Notes: generated by a model from the letters alone, not told the origin. A stretch of DNA of 64,000 nt from Woeseia oceani (GCF_001677435.1 NZ_CP016268.1:795001-859000); one strand, 5' to 3'. Shown: positions 35,562-45,834, counted from the stretch's first letter. Numbers and translations are program-made.

Positions 35562-37244
35562 ATGCAATCCATCATGATTGTGCTACTTGGAATAGTCGGC
35601 ATGACGTTCGGCTGGTTCGTGTATTCCAGGTTCATCGCGACAAAAATTTATCGACTGGATCCGGACTTTGTCACGCCGGCACATGAGTTTAATGATGGGG
35701 TCGACTACTGCCCAACCAACAAGTTCGTGCTGTGGGGGCATCACTTCACGTCCGTTGCCGGTGCCGCACCGATCGTCGGTCCGGCCATTGCCGTTTACTG
35801 GGGCTGGGTACCCGCCGTCTTGTGGGTAACGATCGGCACGGTGTTTTTCGCCGGCGTTCACGATTTCGGTGCATTGTGGGCAAGCGCACGACACAAGGGC
35901 AAATCAATTGGCGCATTGTCGGAAGACGTGATTGGCAAACGCACGCGTGCGTTGTTCATGATCGTTATCTTCCTGGTGCTGCTGATGGTAAACGCCGTGT
36001 TTGGCGTCGTGATCGCCAATGCATTCATTGGCACGCCGAGCGCCGTGGTTCCGGCATGGTCGGCGATCCTGGTGGCGCTGCTAATCGGTCAGTTTCTCCG
36101 GCGTGGATTCAATCTGACTCTGCTGTCGGTGCTCGGCGTTATTGCGCTGTACGCGTCGATTTACATTGGCAGTGTCGTACCGATGGAGTTGCCTGATTCG
36201 ATGTTCGGGCTGACGGCCAATGCGAACTGGATCATCCTGCTGTTCATCTACGCGTCAATTGCATCGATGTTGCCGGTGTGGGTACTGCTGCAACCGCGCG
36301 ATTTCATTAACGGCATGCAGTTGTTCGTCGGCCTGTTCCTGTTGTACGGCGCTGTCCTCCTGTCGCTTCCGGATATTTCCGCGCCGGCATTCAATACGCA
36401 GATGGTCGAAGGCGCGCCGTCATTGATGCCATTGTTGTTTGTCACTATCGCTTGCGGTGCGGTATCCGGTTTCCACGGCATCGTGTCGTCCGGTACCAGT
36501 TCCAAGCAACTCGACAAGGAAACGGATGCGCGGTTTGTCGGTTACCTTGGCGCAATCGGTGAAGGTTCGCTCGCGTTGATCACCATCGTTGCTGTAAGTG
36601 GTGTGGCGTTGGCGGCAACGCCCGAACTCTGGCATCAGATCTACGAAAAATACGGCACGGCCGGTGCGGGGACTTTCATCCAGGGCGGCGCGCAGATGAT
36701 TCATAATGGCTGGGGATTGCCGATAGGCATCTCGACAACGTTGCTGGCGACGATGGTTGTGTTGTTCGCGGGTACAACCATGGATTCGGGCGTTCGTCTG
36801 CAGCGCTATATCATCCAGGAGTGGGGTGAAATTTACGGCATCCCGGTCTTCAGGAACGGCATTGTGGCGACCCTGGTTGCGGTGACCTGCTGTTTGCTGC
36901 TGGCCTTCGGTGCCGGCGGCGCGGGCGGTTCCGGTGGTCTTATCATCTGGCCATTGTTCGGTTCCACGAACCAGATTCTCGCAGGCATGACCTTGCTGGT
37001 GCTCAGTGTAATGTTGATCAAGCTGGGGCGCCCGGCGCGTTACACGTTGATACCAATGGTGTTCGTAATGATCACGTCTTGCTGGGCCGCGCTGATCAAG
37101 CTGCAGGAGTTCTGGCTGGCCGAGAACTGGCTGCTCGTGACCATTGACCTCATCGTGCTCATTACCAGCGTGCTTGTCATCCTCGAGGCGATATCCGTAA
37201 TCGCCAAGTTTCGTAGCGATAACAGCGTCGTGTCGAAGAGCTAG
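35562..37244 (+). CDS. cstA: Carbon starvation CstA-family transporter
   Basis: A 560-residue protein with about 15 membrane helices. Family motifs include HHFTSVAGAAPIVGPAIAV, FFAGVHDFGALWAS, GFHGIVSSGTSSKQ and FGSTNQILAGMTL. CstA proteins take up pyruvate or peptides and are induced on carbon limitation. The start follows a strong GGGGGG ribosome-binding site. Upstream HupE-like gene is in the same direction; a bidirectional terminator follows. Confidence 0.93.
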   Translation: MQSIMIVLLGIVGMTFGWFVYSRFIATKIYRLDPDFVTPAHEFNDGVDYCPTNKFVLWGHHFTSVAGAAPIVGPAIAVYWGWVPAVLWVTIGTVFFAGVHDFGALWASARHKGKSIGALSEDVIGKRTRALFMIVIFLVLLMVNAVFGVVIANAFIGTPSAVVPAWSAILVALLIGQFLRRGFNLTLLSVLGVIALYASIYIGSVVPMELPDSMFGLTANANWIILLFIYASIASMLPVWVLLQPRDFINGMQLFVGLFLLYGAVLLSLPDISAPAFNTQMVEGAPSLMPLLFVTIACGAVSGFHGIVSSGTSSKQLDKETDARFVGYLGAIGEGSLALITIVAVSGVALAATPELWHQIYEKYGTAGAGTFIQGGAQMIHNGWGLPIGISTTLLATMVVLFAGTTMDSGVRLQRYIIQEWGEIYGIPVFRNGIVATLVAVTCCLLLAFGAGGAGGSGGLIIWPLFGSTNQILAGMTLLVLSVMLIKLGRPARYTLIPMVFVMITSCWAALIKLQEFWLAENWLLVTIDLIVLITSVLVILEAISVIAKFRSDNSVVSKS

Positions 37245-37277
37245 ACGATTCTTTTCCGGATTGATTTCCGGTCAGGC

Positions 37278-37310
37278 AAAAAAAAGGCAGCCCGATGGCT
37301 GCCTTTTTTT
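37278..37310. terminator. Bidirectional terminator between cstA and TonB receptor gene
   Basis: The stem GGCAGCC / GGCTGCC (37286-37292 with 37297-37303, loop CGAT) is flanked by eight A residues on the left and seven T residues on the right. It can therefore end both the rightward cstA and the leftward receptor transcripts. Confidence 0.9.
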
Positions 37311-37346
37311 GTGTTCTGCTGGTCTTTTCGAGCCGCACCGGGTTGC

Positions 37347-39515
37347 TCAAAACTGTCCGCGCAATCCCACTATGTGTTCGCGGCGGTAGTATTGGTCGCG
37401 GACTTCGCGGCGCAGCAAAATGCCATCGGCCACGTTACCGTCGTAGCGCTCCCGGAACCGGCGACCGTGGCCGTCGAATACGAGGCGGGTGTCGAACCAG
37501 AGCACGATGCGATCTGTCAATCGGTATTGCATGTTCACGCTGGTGCGGGGGTTTACGGACTGCGAAGATTCGCGGTAGTTGATGTCGTTCGCGTAACGCT
37601 TGCCGTTCCAGTCGACTTCAATGTTGTAATTGAAGCGCAAGCTCGGTAGGTCGTGACGGAAATTGATTCCATACTGGGTTTTGTTCCGGTAGCTCATTTT
37701 TCGTTTATCGCCCGTAAACGGGTCCGTCGCTTCGCTGTCGCGGACGGTAAAATTGGCATCCAGCACCGCACCCTCCAGACCGATGGTTGCGAGGCGGAAG
37801 CTGCCTTTCAGCGTCAGCCCCATAACCATGGCATCGCCAATGTTGCCGGCCGCTGAAGTGCTGTCTGTTACCGGGATATTGTCGATGTGGTCTTCAATGT
37901 CCCGATAGAACAGCTGCGCTTCCAGAACTCCGGTGTCATTTGTCAGGCGACGTTCGTACGCGAGTTGGTAACGCCATGATTTTTCTGGCTCCAGGTCCGG
38001 ATTTCCGGCGGCGACCTGAACGTCGTCGCTGTTGAAATTGGCGACGAAGTCGCTGAAGTTGAGCTGGCTGATCGTCCGTTCGGCTGAGCCACGGAGCTGA
38101 TTCGAATCGTCGATGTCCCAGCGCAGGTCAAAGCGCGGCTTCACGTAGGTAAATGCTCGAGAGGTATCTACGTCCTGGCCTTCCTGAGAGATTTTCGAGT
38201 GCTCCACGTTCAGGGCGCTTTCCAGCGCCATGGTGTCACTGAACTGCCAGAAGTGGGTGCTGAAGAACTCAAAGCGGTCTTCATTAACGTCGGAGTCCGC
38301 ATTGAACAGGGTTACCGGTGTCAACGTGCCGTCATTCCCGACTGCGAACAACGCGACATCCGTTTCCAGTGTGTTTCTTGCGCCCTCGGCACCCAGCTCC
38401 ACGTTTTGACCGTTGCGCAGCGTCCAGCTGTAGGAGCTGCGAATAATGGTCTCGGTCCGTACCGAGTCGGTCTCAACCAGCGACTGTGCCGGCACGTTAC
38501 CGGGGTCGGTGGAGGTCTGCGCGATGCGCTCACCTTCCTGTTCGTCTTCAAGCGCGTAGATAAGCCGGGTTTTCAGCACGCCGCGGCCGATTTCCTGTTC
38601 CAGATCGCCGCCGAGCTCCCACTCCAGCGCCTGCTCGGTCGACGTGTTTTCCAGCGTGTTGGTGTCCGCAACGCCGACGACGAACACCTGCGTGGTTTCG
38701 TTCTTGAATTCGTCGCGATCAGCGATGCGGCCATTCAGGTTAAGCATATCGCCGTTTGCGAAGCTCCAGCCAACGGAGCTGTTCAACACCAGCGCTTCTT
38801 TGAGTTCGGGCTCGTTGATTTCGCGGCGCTCGGTCAGTACCCCGCTATCCGGCGTGAAGTATTCTTCGTAGCGGTCTACATCGTTGCCGCGGTTGTACGG
38901 TCCCAGTTCGGCGCTGACCAGGTAATTCAGGCGACCCGCCGAGTTGCTGTAGGAGATCAGGCCATCGAGCTCGGTGTCGTTGCCGTAAAAGCCGGAATGG
39001 AGCTGCCAGGAGCCGGCCCCTCCGGAAATTTCTTCGCTAAGGACCACATTTATCAACGTGCCTTCGCTGCGCACGTCGAGGCCGGGACTGGTGCCGCGAA
39101 TCAGTTCCACGCGTGATACCAGGTTGGCCTGGATGCGTTGCATGGCACTGCCGATGTCATTGGACTTGCCCGAAAGGCGCTTGCCATTGATCAGGATCTG
39201 GTCGCCACCGGAGCCGAAACCGCGTTTGTCTTTTTTGTTGTTATTGCCCCCGTTTCTGGGCAGGAGCTCCGCACCACCCGGCACCCAGCGCAACATGTCA
39301 GCGGCAGTAACTGCCTGATAAGCCTCGAAATACTGGGATTCGTAAGTCACCTTGCTGCCGTCTTCGGAGGTCCAGACACCGGCGGCTATGACGGTGCGCT
39401 CCGGGTCGGCCATGAGGATGGCCGAGTCACCTTCAGCCTGTGCCGTGCCCGGGTGGATCATTATCAGCCCAAATACGAGGGCCAGCAGGCCGCAAAAGTT
39501 ACGCTTTAACGCCAC
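37347..39515 (-). CDS. TonB-dependent outer-membrane receptor
   Basis: A 722-residue receptor: signal peptide ending near GTAQA, a plug domain (MLRWVPGG, then QILINGKRLSGK and RVELIRGTSPGLDVRSEGTLINVVL) and a long barrel ending in a terminal Phe. The plug has a polar insertion rich in Asn, Lys and Gly between the first plug strand and ILINGKR. The ligand is not predictable. It is divergent from the next TonB receptor across a ~600-bp gap. Confidence 0.9.
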   Translation of the reverse strand: MALKRNFCGLLALVFGLIMIHPGTAQAEGDSAILMADPERTVIAAGVWTSEDGSKVTYESQYFEAYQAVTAADMLRWVPGGAELLPRNGGNNNKKDKRGFGSGGDQILINGKRLSGKSNDIGSAMQRIQANLVSRVELIRGTSPGLDVRSEGTLINVVLSEEISGGAGSWQLHSGFYGNDTELDGLISYSNSAGRLNYLVSAELGPYNRGNDVDRYEEYFTPDSGVLTERREINEPELKEALVLNSSVGWSFANGDMLNLNGRIADRDEFKNETTQVFVVGVADTNTLENTSTEQALEWELGGDLEQEIGRGVLKTRLIYALEDEQEGERIAQTSTDPGNVPAQSLVETDSVRTETIIRSSYSWTLRNGQNVELGAEGARNTLETDVALFAVGNDGTLTPVTLFNADSDVNEDRFEFFSTHFWQFSDTMALESALNVEHSKISQEGQDVDTSRAFTYVKPRFDLRWDIDDSNQLRGSAERTISQLNFSDFVANFNSDDVQVAAGNPDLEPEKSWRYQLAYERRLTNDTGVLEAQLFYRDIEDHIDNIPVTDSTSAAGNIGDAMVMGLTLKGSFRLATIGLEGAVLDANFTVRDSEATDPFTGDKRKMSYRNKTQYGINFRHDLPSLRFNYNIEVDWNGKRYANDINYRESSQSVNPRTSVNMQYRLTDRIVLWFDTRLVFDGHGRRFRERYDGNVADGILLRREVRDQYYRREHIVGLRGQF

Positions 39516-40121
39516 AAATACACCTTACAAATCAATCATCAACACGAGGAACGGCTAGCCAGACTGGCTGTCGGGTCGCAAGGCTCGCATAACCATTGGT
39601 TTGAAAACAGTGTTTTATCTGTAACCGGTTAACTGCGTCACAAACTGGTCGATTGCACGTAGCCCGGGGGGGGAACTGGCGGCCAGCAACGGCTGCAGCC
39701 AAGAGCCGGCGTTGCGTGTTCGGGGTGTGCGGTCGCAAGGCGGGTGTGGCGCTCCCGAGACAACCGGCCAGTCCGGGCAAGAATCCAACGGATGGTGGCA
39801 ACACGCCTCGGCAGACCCGGGCAAGCAGTATCGGGACGACGATAAAAACAATGTTGCGTGTTTGCCACGGTGGTCGGAAATTGCCATTTAGGGCGCATAT
39901 GAATGGCGAAACTAAAGGATTTTACGGTAACTGTATTATTGTTGCCGTTCAGCCACAGGAGATTCCGGCTGAAACTAAAAAAAAGCTTCTAGCGGCATGT
40001 CGAATGCTGTATTTTCAGTCGGGAGAATGCTTCAATCACCTGGTCGCTGTCTGTTCCACTGCAAGGTGTTGCAAGAAAGCGATCAACATAATGCAGCTTC
40101 AATATTTGGGGGAGAATGCAC
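39516..40121. other. Intergenic region between divergent TonB receptor genes
   Basis: About 600 bp without a supported gene. It holds promoters for both receptors. A hairpin TTCAGCC / GGCTGAA (39948-39954 with 39967-39973) followed by an A-rich stretch lies ~150 bp before the rightward start, possibly in its leader. Frames such as 39653-40138 have no start signal or family character. Confidence 0.45.
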
Positions 40122-42944
40122 ATGCGGAATTTACCTAAGTCCCTTCGGTGGCTTATGTCTGCCTCTGCTATAGCACTGGTCGCACCGGGAATGTCTACAG
40201 TGTCGTTGGCGCAGCAGAATCGAGCCGACGAGCCGATTGAGGAAATCATTACAACGGGGACCCGCCGTGCTCAGCGCAGCGCGGCCGATTCCTCTGTGCC
40301 TATTGACGTAGTCAGCGGCCAGGAATTAGAGAACATGGGCACGACCGACCTCGACGACATGCTTCGCAATACGGTGCCGTCTTACAACGTCACTAGGCAG
40401 GCAATCTCCGATGCGGCCACCTTGGTACGCCCGGCGACTTTGCGCGGTTTGCCACCGGATAACTCGCTGGTGCTGGTTAACGGTAAGCGCCGCCACCGTT
40501 CCGGTGTTATCGCTGAACTGGGTGGCTCACTCGCCGCCGGTTCACAGGGCGCTGACATCTCTGCCATCCCGGCTCTCGCTATCAAACAGACGGAAATACT
40601 GCGAGATGGTGCAGCCGCACAGTACGGTTCTGATGCTATTGCCGGTGTAATGAACTTCGTACTGCGTGACGACCGCGATGGCGTGACCGTGGAAGCGCGT
40701 ACCGGCGAATACATGGAGGGCGACGGTACTCTGTTTCAGCTTTCCGGTAACGCCGGTTTTCCGCTTGGCGATGACGGTTTTATCAACATCACCGGCCAAT
40801 GGATGGAACAGGACGAGACCGTTCGCAGCTTGCAGCGGACTGACGCAACCAACCTGATAGCGGCAGGCAACACTGCCGTCCGGCAACCCTATACTCAGCT
40901 CTGGGGCGGACCGGAGTACCGGGATAACTACAACGTCTTTATCAATATGGGTATTCAGTTAACACCATCGCAGGAACTGTACGCGTTCGGTAACGTCGGT
41001 GGCCGGGAGACGGAAGGCGATTTCTTCTACCGCAATCCGAACGACCGCGGCGGCGTTTACACTGCCGGTTTCGGTGGTGAGACTTATCGCGCAATTGTCG
41101 ACACCAATGTCGAGCGTGGTATGCAGAACTACGTGTCGAACTGTCCCGCGCTGGTCAGCCCTGGCTCCGGTGGCAGTGGCCCGCTGAACCAGGCAGCGGT
41201 CGATGCAGACAATGCCGCTCTGGCTGCTTTGCCTGCCAATTGCTGGGTTGTGAATCAGGAAATGCCGGGCGGTTACACGCCGCGTTTTGGCGGTACGCTC
41301 GAAGATACGTCGATTGTCGGCGGTATTCGCGGCGAGTTCGAGAATGGCATGTCCTACGATTTCAGTGGCAGCTACGGCCGAAACTCCGTCAGTTTTTTCC
41401 TGAATAACACCTGGAACCCGTCAAACGGTCCGGATGGCTTTGTCAACGGAGCGCTGCAGCGTGACTTTAACGTGGGCACGTACACGCAATCCGAGACCAA
41501 CTTCAATGTGGACTTTGTAATGCCGATTAAGGTCGATGCTTTCGCATCGGACCTGAGCTTCGCATTCGGTGCGGAGTATCGCGACGAGGTTTTTGCGGTT
41601 CGTATCGGTGAAGAAGCCTCCTGGCAGGACGGTCGTTTCGCCTACAACAGCGGCGTAGGTACCAATTGCTACGGAGACGGCGTTAACTGCCAGGTCAATG
41701 GCGACGGCGATCCGATTCCATTGGCGGACCTCAGTGTTGGTGCGCACGGTTTTGCGGGCTTTAGCCCGAATCAGGCCGGTGAGTTCGGTCGTTCCAACGT
41801 TGCCATGTACGGTGAACTGGAAGCTGATATCGTACAAAACTTTACGCTGGCGCTGGCTTTGCGCTTCGAAGACTTCGAAGATTTCGGTGATACGACCAAC
41901 GGCAAGATTTCTGCACGCTGGGCGCTGACCGATACGTTTGCAGTCCGCGGTTCAGCCAGTACCGGTTTCCGTGCACCGACGCCAGGTCAGTCGAACGTCA
42001 CTAAGGTGTCGAGTACGGTAACTGACGGTGAACTGTTGCAACGCGGCCAGATTCCGCCGACCAACCAGATCGCTCAGTTCCTCGGTGCCGAGGCATTGCA
42101 GCCGGAAGATGCAACGAACTTCTCGGCCGGCATGGTCTGGGAGATCAGCGACACCCTGAATCTTACGGTCGATATATTCCAGATCGAGCTGGAAGACCGT
42201 ATCGCTCAGACCGGTACCATTGACATCACCTCGACACCGATTCCGGCCGGTGCAAGTTGCCCGAATACGCAAGCCCTGCCGGTTGGGAACGAGTCGCGGA
42301 ACCTTGCTCGCTGTCTTGAGGAAATCGGGGTTCCGGGTGCGTCTAGCCTGAGTGCCGTGTCGTTTTACACCAATGACTTTGCCACTACTACAACGGGTGT
42401 CGATCTTGTCGCAACGTACAATACGGACTTCGGCAATGCTGGCAACGGGTCGTTAACAGCTGCCTGGAACTACACTAAGACGGAAGTTGATAGTGCTGGT
42501 TCGGAGGTTTCACGCAATCGAGTTGTAGATCTTGAGCACTTTAATCCGCGAAATCGCGGTATCTTTACCTACAATCATTTTGTTGGTAACTGGCGTCTGC
42601 TCGCACGCGCGAGTTTTTATGACGATTGGGTCAGCTCAAGCTTCTCGAGCGATCCGACGCCACGAGGGCCGAATGGTACCAATTACACGTTGGACTGCAA
42701 CAAGGCTAACTTCAACGATCACTGCAATGATTCGCAGTGGATCTTTGATGTTGAAGCTGGGTACACATTTAGCGACACGTGGTCTGCCATAGTTGGCGTC
42801 CAGAATCTGGCTGACGAAATGGGACCGCTTGATCAGGATAACTTCGACGGCAGCATTACATCGGGTAACAAGTACGACACCGGAACGCCATACGGCTTCG
42901 ACGGTGGCTTCTGGTACTTCCGTCTGCGGGCGGACTTCGACTAA
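40122..42944 (+). CDS. Large TonB-dependent outer-membrane receptor
   Basis: A 940-residue receptor with a signal peptide, a TonB-box region (EPIEEIITTGTRRAQR), and a plug domain (DLDDMLRNTVPSYNV, then LRGLPPDNSLVLVNGKRRHR and ILRDGAAAQYGSDAIAGVMNFVL). The barrel includes TGFRAPTPGQSNVTKVSS and ends FWYFRLRADFD. Large receptors with an NGKRRHRS-like plug are common in marine and soil proteobacteria and often import oligosaccharides or peptides. GGGGGAG at 40107-40114 is correctly spaced for the ATG at 40122, not the one at 40116. Confidence 0.92.
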   Translation: MRNLPKSLRWLMSASAIALVAPGMSTVSLAQQNRADEPIEEIITTGTRRAQRSAADSSVPIDVVSGQELENMGTTDLDDMLRNTVPSYNVTRQAISDAATLVRPATLRGLPPDNSLVLVNGKRRHRSGVIAELGGSLAAGSQGADISAIPALAIKQTEILRDGAAAQYGSDAIAGVMNFVLRDDRDGVTVEARTGEYMEGDGTLFQLSGNAGFPLGDDGFINITGQWMEQDETVRSLQRTDATNLIAAGNTAVRQPYTQLWGGPEYRDNYNVFINMGIQLTPSQELYAFGNVGGRETEGDFFYRNPNDRGGVYTAGFGGETYRAIVDTNVERGMQNYVSNCPALVSPGSGGSGPLNQAAVDADNAALAALPANCWVVNQEMPGGYTPRFGGTLEDTSIVGGIRGEFENGMSYDFSGSYGRNSVSFFLNNTWNPSNGPDGFVNGALQRDFNVGTYTQSETNFNVDFVMPIKVDAFASDLSFAFGAEYRDEVFAVRIGEEASWQDGRFAYNSGVGTNCYGDGVNCQVNGDGDPIPLADLSVGAHGFAGFSPNQAGEFGRSNVAMYGELEADIVQNFTLALALRFEDFEDFGDTTNGKISARWALTDTFAVRGSASTGFRAPTPGQSNVTKVSSTVTDGELLQRGQIPPTNQIAQFLGAEALQPEDATNFSAGMVWEISDTLNLTVDIFQIELEDRIAQTGTIDITSTPIPAGASCPNTQALPVGNESRNLARCLEEIGVPGASSLSAVSFYTNDFATTTTGVDLVATYNTDFGNAGNGSLTAAWNYTKTEVDSAGSEVSRNRVVDLEHFNPRNRGIFTYNHFVGNWRLLARASFYDDWVSSSFSSDPTPRGPNGTNYTLDCNKANFNDHCNDSQWIFDVEAGYTFSDTWSAIVGVQNLADEMGPLDQDNFDGSITSGNKYDTGTPYGFDGGFWYFRLRADFD

Positions 42945-42987
42945 GCCGCAAGGCTGCTCACGCTTGAATCGGGCGTGAGGTTCGAAT

Positions 42988-43021
42988 AAATGGCGCTTTC
43001 CTTCGGGTAAGCGCCATTTTT
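42988..43021 (+). terminator. Intrinsic terminator of the large TonB receptor gene
   Basis: A stem of about 10 bp (AATGGCGCTT with AAGCGCCATT, 42989-42998 region paired with 43009-43018) with a loop containing TTCG is followed by T residues. Confidence 0.88.
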
Positions 43022-43109
43022 CGTGCTGTTGTCTGCTGGACCAGCGCTGGTTGTTCCGGCGGCAGTTGCGTGTCGTAAACCACTGCGGGCTATGCCGCTA
43101 GTTGTTGAG

Positions 43110-44051
43110 TCAGGCTGTCGACTGATCTATCCAGTCGATGACGAAACGCGTGAATTCGTCACGATTGGTTTCATTGAGCATCTCGTGGCGGGCGTCGTCG
43201 AAAAGGTTCAGTGTTACGTTCTCATGCCCTGTGTGGGTCCAACGCGCGGCGAGTCTTGCCATTCCGCGCCGGCCACCGACCGGGTCGTTGCTGCCACCGG
43301 TAATCAGTACCGGCAAGTCTGCAGGTACGGATCTGAGCGCCCGGGTTGTACCGATTTCCAGCAATCCGCCGATGAGGTCGAGCCAGAGTTGCGCGCTGGG
43401 AACTGCGCCGCAGTGCGGATCGGCCAGGTAACGATCGACCTCCCGGGTGTCGCGAGACAACCAGTCGAACGCCGTGCGCGCCGGTTCAAAGCGTTGGTTA
43501 AACGCGCCGAATGCCTGCTTGTTCAGCAGGGGACTGCGGTGTTTTTTGTCGTGCCGTTTGCTTTCCAGCCAGGCGGCGAATTGGCCAAGGCGCAATTGCA
43601 GGCGCGGTGCGTATGTCGAGCCTGACAGGACTAATGCGTCCACAGCGCCCGGGTGCCGCATGACAAACGACTGGGCGATATAACTGCCCATGCTGTGACC
43701 CAGCATGGCGAGCGGCCGGTCCTCAAACTCTTTGCGTACAGCCGCGTTGACGACTCTTACGTCAGCAATGACCTTGTCCCAGCCTGCGTCGTCGGCGAAG
43801 TGTCCAAGTGCCTCCGCCGTGCAGGCGACACCGTGTCCACGGTGATCGTGGGCGACAACCGTGAGGTTGCGGGCGGTACATGCGGCGGCAAATCGTTCAT
43901 AGCGTGCGGCGTGTTCGGACAGGCCATGCACTACCTGCACCAGTCCTCGAGGTGCCGCGAGGGGTCGCCAGAGGTTTACCGAAATAAGCTGTCCGTCGTC
44001 GGCTGGCAGCGTTTGTTGTTCATGCGTGGCGCCCGTTGCCGGATCAGTCAC
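43110..44051 (-). CDS. Alpha/beta hydrolase, monoacylglycerol lipase-like
   Basis: A 313-residue soluble hydrolase. It has the oxyanion-region VVHGLSEHAARYERFA, the nucleophile elbow GHSMGS, a later Asp and the catalytic His in DARHEMLNE. The domain matches the serine aminopeptidase S33/lysophospholipase group that cleaves monoglycerides and lysolipids. The start overlaps the end of the upstream K+ channel gene by 8 bp. Confidence 0.9.
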   Translation of the reverse strand: MTDPATGATHEQQTLPADDGQLISVNLWRPLAAPRGLVQVVHGLSEHAARYERFAAACTARNLTVVAHDHRGHGVACTAEALGHFADDAGWDKVIADVRVVNAAVRKEFEDRPLAMLGHSMGSYIAQSFVMRHPGAVDALVLSGSTYAPRLQLRLGQFAAWLESKRHDKKHRSPLLNKQAFGAFNQRFEPARTAFDWLSRDTREVDRYLADPHCGAVPSAQLWLDLIGGLLEIGTTRALRSVPADLPVLITGGSNDPVGGRRGMARLAARWTHTGHENVTLNLFDDARHEMLNETNRDEFTRFVIDWIDQSTA

Positions 44052-44490
44052 GGCCGAAGTCCCAGGACTTTTGCATCACCAGAAAGGTAAACGAGGCAGA
44101 CCAGGTGATGAAGGTCAGGCCGGCAATGGCCTCGGTTCCGGTCATGAAGCGAATTGCGCCGGTAGGGACAATGTCGCCGAAGCCCAGCGTCGTAAATACG
44201 GACGCGGAATAGTATACGCAGTCCAGTAGCGACATGGCTCCCGTGCCGGTAAGCGTGCCATTCTCGCCAAATGACAGCAGCAGGAAGTAGCTGCTGCCGA
44301 AGATCCATATCTCTGCAATGTGCAGCGTCAGCAAGCTGAGAATCAATGTGACGATTCGTGAGCGGTGCCGGTCGTTGGGCAACGGTACCCGTTTGCTGAT
44401 GATGCGCAGCGTTTCGTAGTGCAGCACGACACAGGCGACAACCGCGGCGGCAGTGACCAATGCGGTGATCCAATAGCCGGATGAGATCAT
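44044..44490 (-). CDS. Two-helix potassium channel-family protein
   Basis: A 148-residue membrane protein with a pore loop carrying the K+ selectivity filter variant TLGFGDIVP between hydrophobic helices. An extra N-terminal helix and a middle helix give about four segments in all. No cytoplasmic RCK domain is attached. The start at 44490 is supported by AAGG about six bases upstream; ATG at 44538 is an alternative. Co-directional with the hydrolase (overlap 8 bp). Confidence 0.85.
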   Translation of the reverse strand: MISSGYWITALVTAAAVVACVVLHYETLRIISKRVPLPNDRHRSRIVTLILSLLTLHIAEIWIFGSSYFLLLSFGENGTLTGTGAMSLLDCVYYSASVFTTLGFGDIVPTGAIRFMTGTEAIAGLTFITWSASFTFLVMQKSWDFGRD

Positions 44491-44657
44491 CAAACCTTCT
44501 GCTCCGAGCGATGCGTTGCATGCGGTAGTGAATGGCAAGCATACTCAAAAAGACGTATGGGTGTCGCGTTGACGCAGGTTCGGCCGCAAGCGCTTCGTAG
44601 CACTATCGTTTGTTGGCAAATGCCTGGCTCTTACTCCCGTTCGAAAAGGACTCGATC

Positions 44658-45287
44658 ATGCAACTACTCGACTGTACCCGTGCACCCAACCCGCGCCGCG
44701 TGCGCATATTTATGGCCGAGAAAGGTATCGAGTTGCCACGCCGCGAAATCGATCTCAGCGCCGGGGAGCAGTTCAGTGAAGCGTTTCGCCGTATAAACCC
44801 GGAATGCGCGGTGCCGGTGCTCGAACTCGATGATGGCAGCGCTATTTGTGAGGTGCTCGCAATCTGCGACTATCTGGAGTCACAGTTCCCGGGCCAGGCG
44901 CTGCTGGGCGAGAACGCCCGGCAGCGCGCGGAGGTGCTGATGTGGAACTCGCGGCTGGAATTCAACGGTCTGCTGGCGGTCGCCGAATACATTCGGAATA
45001 CGCTGAAGGGTTTCAAGGACCGGGCCATTTCCGGCGCGCAGAACTACCCGCAGATTCCCGAGCTTGCCGAACGCGGCCGGTTACGCGCTATCGCGTATTT
45101 CCAGCGTCTCGATGCGCATCTGGACGGACGCGAGTTCATCGCGACAGAGCGTTACACGCTCGCCGATATTTCGGCACAGGTCGCTGTTGATTTCGCACGC
45201 TGGCTGAAACTCGATCTCACCGCAGACTGCGCAAACTTACGACGCTGGCACGAGGCCGTTTCTGCGCGCCCGAGCGCCAGCGCCTAG
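44658..45287 (+). CDS. Glutathione S-transferase family protein
   Basis: A 209-residue protein with an N-terminal thioredoxin-like domain (LLDCTRAPNPRRVRIFMAEKG, then PECAVPVLELDDGSAICE with the cis-Pro and Glu/Ser of the glutathione site). A helical C-terminal domain follows, with TLADISAQVAVDFA. The start at 44658 has AAGGA upstream. Role in detoxification is by family only. Confidence 0.92.
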   Translation: MQLLDCTRAPNPRRVRIFMAEKGIELPRREIDLSAGEQFSEAFRRINPECAVPVLELDDGSAICEVLAICDYLESQFPGQALLGENARQRAEVLMWNSRLEFNGLLAVAEYIRNTLKGFKDRAISGAQNYPQIPELAERGRLRAIAYFQRLDAHLDGREFIATERYTLADISAQVAVDFARWLKLDLTADCANLRRWHEAVSARPSASA

Positions 45288-45311
45288 GTTGTCTGCGTAT
45301 TGCTCCCGCGA

Positions 45312-45773
45312 CTAGCGGATGGCGCGTAACGAGCGAAACCCGAGTACCAGGAGCAGCAGCAGTTTGCTCAGTTCCAGTACCGCGTAGGTGCCGTGTGCGT
45401 ACGACGCGGCCGGCTCGATACCGCTGACGATCATATGACTGCGCTCGGCAAGTATGGGTAGCAGCCAGATCGATTGGGCGAGCACGATCATCGCCAACCC
45501 ACCGGCCAATGCCCACAGCGAGCGCGCCAGCGCCGAGCTTCTGACGAGTATCAATACCAGTATCAGCGCCACCAGTTCGGCTTTGTTAAGTGCGGCGAAT
45601 ACGACCCGGCCAACGTCCAGCGCCGCAATCCGGCTGAGTTCCGGGGCGGTGAATTTGACCGGGGCTTCCAGCAGCGAAATGCCTGCCGTCATGCCAAACC
45701 AGACGAAACACAACCAGCCCGGATTGCGCAGCAAGCGCAGATAGGGCTTCAGCCGGTCCTTCATTAGGCGCAT
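45312..45773 (-). CDS. Hypothetical four-helix membrane protein
   Basis: A 153-residue protein with four hydrophobic helices (about residues 20-38, 58-78, 83-105 and 130-148). The loop EAPVKFTAPELSR lies after the first helix. No family recognised with certainty. GGGGAAG lies ~11 bp before the ATG at 45773. The reading frame extends to 45926, overlapping the divergent CtlX-like gene, so the shorter start is preferred. Confidence 0.72.
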   Translation of the reverse strand: MRLMKDRLKPYLRLLRNPGWLCFVWFGMTAGISLLEAPVKFTAPELSRIAALDVGRVVFAALNKAELVALILVLILVRSSALARSLWALAGGLAMIVLAQSIWLLPILAERSHMIVSGIEPAASYAHGTYAVLELSKLLLLLVLGFRSLRAIR

Positions 45774-45834
45774 AATTCTTTGCTTCCCCGTACGCAGTTG
45801 TTCGGGCGATGGCCCAAACGGCAGATGAAACCAT

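Noticed and set aside
39653-40138. 161-codon frame between the TonB receptors
   Set aside because: Biased composition, no start signal, and it overlaps the receptor start.
43021-43625. 200-codon rightward frame after the large TonB receptor
   Set aside because: Antisense to the alpha/beta hydrolase, which has clear catalytic motifs, and it begins at the receptor terminator.
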